A DNA stretch of 9,490 bases from Clostridia bacterium (GTDB lineage: Bacteria > Bacillota_A > Clostridia > Christensenellales > Borkfalkiaceae). The stretch lies in contig JAFTRD010000043.1 in the NCBI GenBank assembly GCA_017462425.1, positions 1 through 9,490 on the forward strand, given 5' to 3'. The position numbers and the translations under genes are program-made. The notes under the pieces were generated by a model, which did not search any database, had not been told where the DNA came from, and saw only the letters and a list, made by a program, of their open reading frames with translations. Of the stretch, positions 6,540 through 9,490 are shown in pieces. Numbering within the stretch: the stretch's first letter is position 1; every line of letters begins with the position of its first letter.

Positions 6540-6555
6540 AATTTAACCCCCGTTT
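6484..6555 (+). repeat. Direct repeat, copy 1: queT 3' end plus terminator arm
   Basis: These 72 bases match 7196-7267 with no gaps at 63 of 72 positions. They start inside codon L161 of queT and run through its stop codon into the terminator stem. A run of 25 identical bases begins the repeat and a run of 27 ends it. Differences cluster at 6509-6510 and 6520-6528. Confidence 0.93.
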
Positions 6556-6578
6556 CAAAAAGAAACGGGGGTTTTGTT
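6545..6578 (+). terminator. Rho-independent terminator after queT
   Basis: A perfect 12-bp stem, AACCCCCGTTTC (6545-6556) with GAAACGGGGGTT (6562-6573), has an AAAAA loop and is followed by TTGTT. It lies between the convergent queT and 109-residue genes and could serve both strands. Confidence 0.92.
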
Positions 6579-6906
6579 ACTTTTTAATTTTGGCAAGTCC
6601 TTTTAACATTGTTATTAAGGTTTTATAAGTATTGATCGTATCCTTACAATTATGCTCCACCTCGCATTGTAAATGAATGTACACCCGCAATAATATTATT
6701 GCAAAACCAACGTCAGTCAATCCATTCTCTTTTAGTTTGTCTAAAATGACTAAACATATATTTTTATTTTCTTTTAAAAATTTTTTACTTCCTTTGCTTG
6801 CATTAAGCAGTTCGTTCCAATATAACATTGTATTTTTCAATTTTTCTTCGTAAGGAGTATCTTTATAGTGCTCCACACACGCAGCCATTAAAACACATTC
6901 TTCCAT
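6577..6906 (-). CDS. Hypothetical protein, 109 aa, paired with the divergent repressor
   Basis: I do not recognise the family. The protein is soluble, Lys/Glu/Leu/Asn-rich and looks almost wholly helical, with no signal peptide. Hydrophobic runs such as ICLVILDKL and VGFAIILLRVYIHL fit amphipathic core helices rather than membrane segments. It has five cysteines. The start is supported by AGAGGT (6911-6916) 4 nt upstream and by a TTGACA/TATAAT promoter. An internal ATG at codon 7 has weaker support. The gene is visibly richer in A and T than its neighbours and uses AAA, TTA and ATA freely, which suggests transfer. It is transcribed away from a Cro/CI-type repressor gene, with operators in the shared promoter region. 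It is therefore probably the regulated cargo of that repressor, perhaps a toxin, an anti-repressor or another accessory factor. No function can be given. Confidence 0.8.
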   Translation of the reverse strand: MEECVLMAACVEHYKDTPYEEKLKNTMLYWNELLNASKGSKKFLKENKNICLVILDKLKENGLTDVGFAIILLRVYIHLQCEVEHNCKDTINTYKTLITMLKGLAKIKK

Positions 6907-6931
6907 ATAAACCTCTTTTTGTTTTATTTTT

Positions 6932-6961
6932 ATTATAAAAGAACATAATGTTCTTTGTCAA
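6932..6961 (-). promoter_or_regulatory. Promoter of the 109-residue gene
   Basis: On the minus strand, TTGACA (6956-6961) and TATAAT (6932-6937) match the consensus perfectly, with an 18-bp spacer. The spacer is filled by the palindromic operator at 6938-6956, so repressor binding would block polymerase. Confidence 0.85.
6938..6956. promoter_or_regulatory. Operator 1: perfect 19-bp palindrome
   Basis: AAAGAACATAATGTTCTTT has 9-bp arms around a single central A. Its core is GAAC-N5-GTTC. It occupies the spacer of the minus-strand promoter and is the expected form of a binding site for the Cro/CI-type protein encoded alongside. Confidence 0.82.
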
Positions 6962-6969
6962 ATGTTTTA

Positions 6970-6982
6970 GAACTTTTTGTTC
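6970..6982. promoter_or_regulatory. Operator 2: GAAC-N5-GTTC
   Basis: GAAC (6970-6973), TTTTT, GTTC (6979-6982) repeats the half-sites and the 5-nt gap of operator 1. The centres are 29 bp apart, close to three helical turns, so two dimers could bind the same face of the DNA. It sits just upstream of CATAAT (6983-6988), the probable -10 box of the repressor gene, and so would give autorepression. Confidence 0.7.
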
Positions 6983-6994
6983 CATAATAAAAAT

Positions 6995-7201
6995 ATGAAT
7001 AAATTTTCTGAAAGACTAAAAGAATTGAGAACGGAAAAACATCTCACGCAGGCAGAATTGGCGCAACAATGCGGAGTGTTAGAACGAACTATATCGTATT
7101 GGGAGTGCGGAGAACGGGAATGCGACCTTACTATGGTAATCATTCTTGCAAATATTTTTGGTTGCACAACAGATTATTTATTGGGCAAAACCGATTTTTA
7201 A
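6995..7201 (+). CDS. Cro/CI (Xre)-family HTH transcriptional regulator, 68 aa
   Basis: This is a single-domain DNA-binding protein. The lambda-repressor-like helix-turn-helix covers about residues 4-60: FSERLKELRTEKHLTQAELA, then QQCGVLERTISYWECGERE with the recognition helix, then LANIFGCTTDYLLGKTDF. It is the length of one HTH domain with no effector or dimerisation tail, as in Cro-like regulators and small antitoxins. The ATG at 6995 has no ribosome binding site. CATAAT at 6983-6988 would place the transcript start at or next to the ATG, so the mRNA may be leaderless. A TTG at 6977 in the same frame is a poorer choice. The stop TAA (7199-7201) lies inside the duplicated queT tail, so the rearrangement supplied the end of the gene. 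It is divergent from the 109-residue gene, with two operators between them. Confidence 0.9.
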   Translation: MNKFSERLKELRTEKHLTQAELAQQCGVLERTISYWECGERECDLTMVIILANIFGCTTDYLLGKTDF

Positions 7202-7267
7202 ACAAACGTATTGCCGTTTTATTGCCCATACAGCAGAATCACAGAGAATAAAATTTAACCCCCGTTT
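7196..7267 (+). repeat. Direct repeat, copy 2: vestigial queT 3' end plus terminator arm
   Basis: This is the second copy of the 72-bp queT-tail repeat, offset by exactly 712 bp. The queT reading frame is still open here and would encode LNKRIAVLLPIQQNHRE followed by TAA at 7249-7251. Changes from copy 1 include a synonymous CTG to TTG in the VLL run, and Arg-Pro-Asp-Asn replaced by Gln-Gln-Asn-His. That looks like the tail of a related queT allele rather than random decay. It is not expressed as part of a queT here. Confidence 0.9.
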
Positions 7268-7287
7268 TTTTGAACGGGGGGTTGTTT
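7257..7287. terminator. Duplicated terminator between the repressor and hydrolase genes
   Basis: The stem AACCCCCGTT (7257-7266) pairs with AACGGGGGGTT (7273-7283), with one extra G bulged and a TTTTTG loop, followed by GTTTTT on the plus strand. It is the second copy of the queT terminator. It lies between convergent genes and ends at the hydrolase stop codon, so it may act on both strands. Confidence 0.85.
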
Positions 7288-8328
7288 TTAGTTGTCAAGC
7301 GATTCCCAGAAGTCGCAAGCGCCGTTGAACCAGCCGTCTGCCTCCGTGCCCTTGCCCACGCCGTAGCCGTGATCGGCTTTTTCAAATACCGCTACGCCGA
7401 CGCTTTTGTTTTGCGATTTTAAAAATTCTATCGTCTTTTCAATGGCTTTTACGTTTTCTTCACCGATAATCGAGTCGTTTTTGGTATAGGAAAAATACAC
7501 CGACGGCATGGCGGACGCATCGTTCAACTTCTCGTCGTACCAGCCCGAATAAACGAGGGTAGCAAGCCGAGGCGAAGGCAGTCCGATTGCACCGTAGCCA
7601 AATTCCTGATCGGCGCAGAAGAGATGGCAGAGCCTGCCGCCTGCCGAAAAGCCCCATACCGAATAATTACGCATATCCACGCCAAAGCTCTGGGCGTTGT
7701 CGTGGACGTATTTTACCGCGCGGCTCATATCCGCAAGCGCCATTCGCTCCCCCGCCTCTTCGCTATCTTCTATGGAAATACGGTACTGAATTACGAATAC
7801 GTTATAGCCTTTTTCGTGCAAATCCCGCGCAACGGGGAATCCCTCGGCAATGGCGCACCAGGCGTTGAAGCCGCCGCCCGGCACCACGAACGCCACCGGC
7901 TTATCCTTTTCGCCGGGGATAAAGAGCACCTGGGCGTTACGCTTACTTTCGTCCGCTAAAATTTCTGCCTCGGAATAATACGGGTAAACGAGCTCCCCTT
8001 GCAACTCCTTTTGCTCTATTAAAAAGTTCAAGCCGCTGACGATATCCTCGCCGTTATACCCTGCCGTCAGCGCCATAAAATCCCAGTTGTAAAGCACGGA
8101 GATATTGCGGTTGAACCCGTCCAGCCAAGGCATAATAAATTCGCCGATCCCCTCAAAGGCAGGATGCTGCATACTGTACCGCACCGAAGAACGGCGGGTA
8201 ATGCGTTGAAAGGAGCCGTCCTCGAGGTAATACCCTCCGCCGCCGCCTAAAATACAGACGAGAAACACGGCAACCGCAGCCAACACGGCGCAACAGACGC
8301 TGAGGAGAATTTTCAGCTTTTTACTCAT
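7288..8328 (-). CDS. Membrane-anchored alpha/beta hydrolase (esterase/lipase, BD-FAE-like)
   Basis: This 346-residue protein has an N-terminal anchor or signal (KK then a hydrophobic run, residues 7-28) that should place the catalytic domain outside the membrane. The cysteines near it lack a Gly/Ala/Ser before them, so a lipoprotein signal is not supported. The alpha/beta hydrolase core starts near residue 130. PGGGF (150-154) forms the oxyanion hole, like HGGGF of the hormone-sensitive-lipase and BD-FAE groups. GFSAGG holds the nucleophile S228. D285 (in YTKNDS) and H320 (in KADHGYG) complete the triad. It is likely a carboxylesterase, perhaps deacetylating or deferuloylating polysaccharides; the substrate is not determinable. 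AAAGGAG lies 9 nt before the ATG, and its own promoter is upstream. It stands alone, convergent with the cassette. Confidence 0.88.
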   Translation of the reverse strand: MSKKLKILLSVCCAVLAAVAVFLVCILGGGGGYYLEDGSFQRITRRSSVRYSMQHPAFEGIGEFIMPWLDGFNRNISVLYNWDFMALTAGYNGEDIVSGLNFLIEQKELQGELVYPYYSEAEILADESKRNAQVLFIPGEKDKPVAFVVPGGGFNAWCAIAEGFPVARDLHEKGYNVFVIQYRISIEDSEEAGERMALADMSRAVKYVHDNAQSFGVDMRNYSVWGFSAGGRLCHLFCADQEFGYGAIGLPSPRLATLVYSGWYDEKLNDASAMPSVYFSYTKNDSIIGEENVKAIEKTIEFLKSQNKSVGVAVFEKADHGYGVGKGTEADGWFNGACDFWESLDN

Positions 8329-8361
8329 AACGCTTTGCTCCTTTCATTATTATATAATAAT

Positions 8362-8390
8362 ATTGTATAACTCAATTAAGATTTTGTCAA
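8362..8390 (-). promoter_or_regulatory. Promoter of the hydrolase gene
   Basis: On the minus strand, TTGACA (8385-8390) and TACAAT (8362-8367) are 17 bp apart. The predicted start is near 8355. The AT-rich leader of about 27 nt carries the AAAGGAG ribosome binding site at 8338-8344. Confidence 0.86.
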
Positions 8391-8393
8391 TGG

Positions 8394-8422
8394 AAAAATC
8401 CACCGATTTTGTTTCGGGGGAT
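8394..8422 (-). terminator. Rho-independent terminator after PEP carboxykinase
   Basis: On the minus strand, ATCCCCCGA (8414-8422) pairs with TCGGTGGAT (8398-8406) at 8 of 9 positions around a 7-nt loop, followed by TTTTT. It starts 33 bp after the pckG stop. It ends 4 bp before the -35 box of the hydrolase promoter, separating the two units. Confidence 0.8.
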
Positions 8423-8455
8423 TGATTGTGTATCCGTTATTATTTTATTGTTTTA

Positions 8456-9490
8456 TTATTTTGCGCAGTTTGCTTTTAAGGTTGCCAGATTTTCTCTGAT
8501 TTCCTTGGGCAGCTTGTCGCCGAAGTTTTCGCTATAGTAGGTTTCGATTTCTTCTGCCTCCGCAGCCCAGCGGGTCTTATCCACAACCAAGAGCTTTTCA
8601 AGCGTTTCTGCGTCGATATCTGCGCCGCTGATATTGATGTCCTTGGCGTAAGGCAAGTAACCGATAGCCGTTTCCTGCGCCTCTACGTTGCCTTCGCAGC
8701 GGTCTAAAATCCAGTCGATAACACGCATGTTGTCGCCAAAGCCCGGCCACATGAAGTTGCCGTTTTCATCCTGACGGAACCAGTTTACGTTGAAGATCTT
8801 AGGCGCTTTTTCCGCCTTTTTACCCATATCAATCCAGTGCTGGAAGTAGTCCGCTACCGAATAGCCCATGAAAGGCTTCATTGCCATAGGGTCGTGACGG
8901 AGTACGCCGACAGCGCCCGTAGCCGCAGCCGTAGTTTCGGAGGACATGATAGAGCCTACGAATACGCCGTGATTCCAGTCTCTGGACTGGTATACCAAGG
9001 GAGTGGTGGTGGCGCGTCTGCCGCCGAATACGATTGCAGACAGAGGTACGCCTGCCTTGGAGTTAAATTCGGGAGAGATGCAGGGGCAGTTTTCAGCAGG
9101 AGCGGTGAAACGGGAGTTGGGGTTTGCCGCAGGGTGCTTGCCGTCGGCGTTCATTGCAGGGGTCCAGGGCTCACCCGTCCAGTCGTACATAAACGCAGGC
9201 GCTTGCTTCGTCAGCTTTTCCCACCAAATAGTGTTGTCTGCGGGGTTATGCGCAACGTTGGTGAAGATAGTACCCTTCTTGGTGGCAGCCAAAGCGTTGA
9301 AGTTGGAATTTTCGTTGGTGCCGGGCGCAACGCCGAAGAAACCGTTTTCGGGGTTTGCCGCCCACATTCTGCCGTCCTCGCCCACACGAATCCAGGCAAT
9401 ATCGTCGCCTACGCAGGTGATTTCATAGCCTTTCTTTCTAAATTCTTCCGGAGGAATGAGCATTGCGAGGTTGGTTTTGCCGCAAGCCGA
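8456..9490 (-). CDS. pckG: Phosphoenolpyruvate carboxykinase (GTP), C-terminal part (5' end cut off by window)
   Basis: This enzyme interconverts oxaloacetate plus GTP with phosphoenolpyruvate, CO2 and GDP in the cytosol, for gluconeogenesis or fermentative CO2 fixation. The visible 344 residues begin exactly in the nucleotide-binding P-loop, SACGKTNLAML. The kinase-2 metal site GDDIAWIRVGEDGRMWAANP follows, then GFFGVAPGTN, the mobile-lid region GRRATTTPLVYQSRDW, and FNVNWFRQDENGNFMWPGFG with GDNMRVIDWIL near the nucleotide base pocket. These are hallmarks of the GTP family and differ from the ATP-type PckA. The family is about 600 residues long, so roughly 250 N-terminal residues and the active-site cysteine loop context lie beyond the window. 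The frame is intact to the stop at 8456-8458. Confidence 0.96.
   Translation of the reverse strand, partial: SACGKTNLAMLIPPEEFRKKGYEITCVGDDIAWIRVGEDGRMWAANPENGFFGVAPGTNENSNFNALAATKKGTIFTNVAHNPADNTIWWEKLTKQAPAFMYDWTGEPWTPAMNADGKHPAANPNSRFTAPAENCPCISPEFNSKAGVPLSAIVFGGRRATTTPLVYQSRDWNHGVFVGSIMSSETTAAATGAVGVLRHDPMAMKPFMGYSVADYFQHWIDMGKKAEKAPKIFNVNWFRQDENGNFMWPGFGDNMRVIDWILDRCEGNVEAQETAIGYLPYAKDINISGADIDAETLEKLLVVDKTRWAAEAEEIETYYSENFGDKLPKEIRENLATLKANCAK

Noticed and set aside
6977..6994. TTG at 6977 as the repressor start
   Set aside because: It has no ribosome binding site, would overlap operator 2 and the -10 box, and adds residues that are not part of the HTH fold.
7069..7251. A 60-codon plus-strand ORF ending in a QueT-like tail
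   Set aside because: Its first part is the +1 frame of the repressor gene. Only the last ~17 codons resemble QueT, as part of the duplicated repeat, and nothing would start translation in this frame.

Overview
The window looks like a chromosomal segment of a mid-GC member of the Clostridia (Bacillota), probably a gut lineage. The evidence is the greA-lysS gene pair, an Lrp-type regulator overlapping an aminotransferase as in the Bacillus alaR-alaT pair, a class I preQ1 riboswitch in front of queT, a GTP-type PEP carboxykinase, and strong TTGACA/TATAAT promoters with AGGAGG-like ribosome binding sites. Placement below class level is inference. Both ends of the window cut through genes.

Layout. 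Bases 1-3230 are minus-strand housekeeping genes: alaR-like regulator, alaT-like aminotransferase, then greA and lysS (3' end missing). The two pairs each have a consensus promoter. From 3262 the plus strand carries a short conserved hypothetical gene and a cytosolic GH2 glycosidase, closed by a clear terminator at 5343. A small two-helix membrane protein gene follows at 5406. The only long gene-free stretch (5616-6002) holds a dense array of short palindromes, mostly built as 6-bp stem, 3-nt loop, 6-bp stem. After it come a promoter and a preQ1-I riboswitch that drive queT (6003-6539).

Bases 6577-7201 form a small AT-rich cassette: a Cro/CI-type repressor gene and a divergent 109-residue gene of unknown function. 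Two GAAC-N5-GTTC operators lie between them. The cassette is bracketed by two copies, 712 bp apart, of the last ~55 bp of queT plus its terminator. This is the footprint expected when DNA is gained at the 3' end of a gene. Beyond it, on the minus strand, are a membrane-anchored alpha/beta hydrolase and the C-terminal part of a GTP-dependent PEP carboxykinase.

How the genes relate. alaR and alaT probably act as one amino-acid unit, with AlaR controlling its own promoter. greA and lysS are a transcription/translation housekeeping pair. queT would import a queuosine precursor, and preQ1 would shut off its translation. The repressor cassette appears to be self-regulated and unrelated to its neighbours. 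The palindrome array and the duplicated queT tail are the least ordinary parts of the window.
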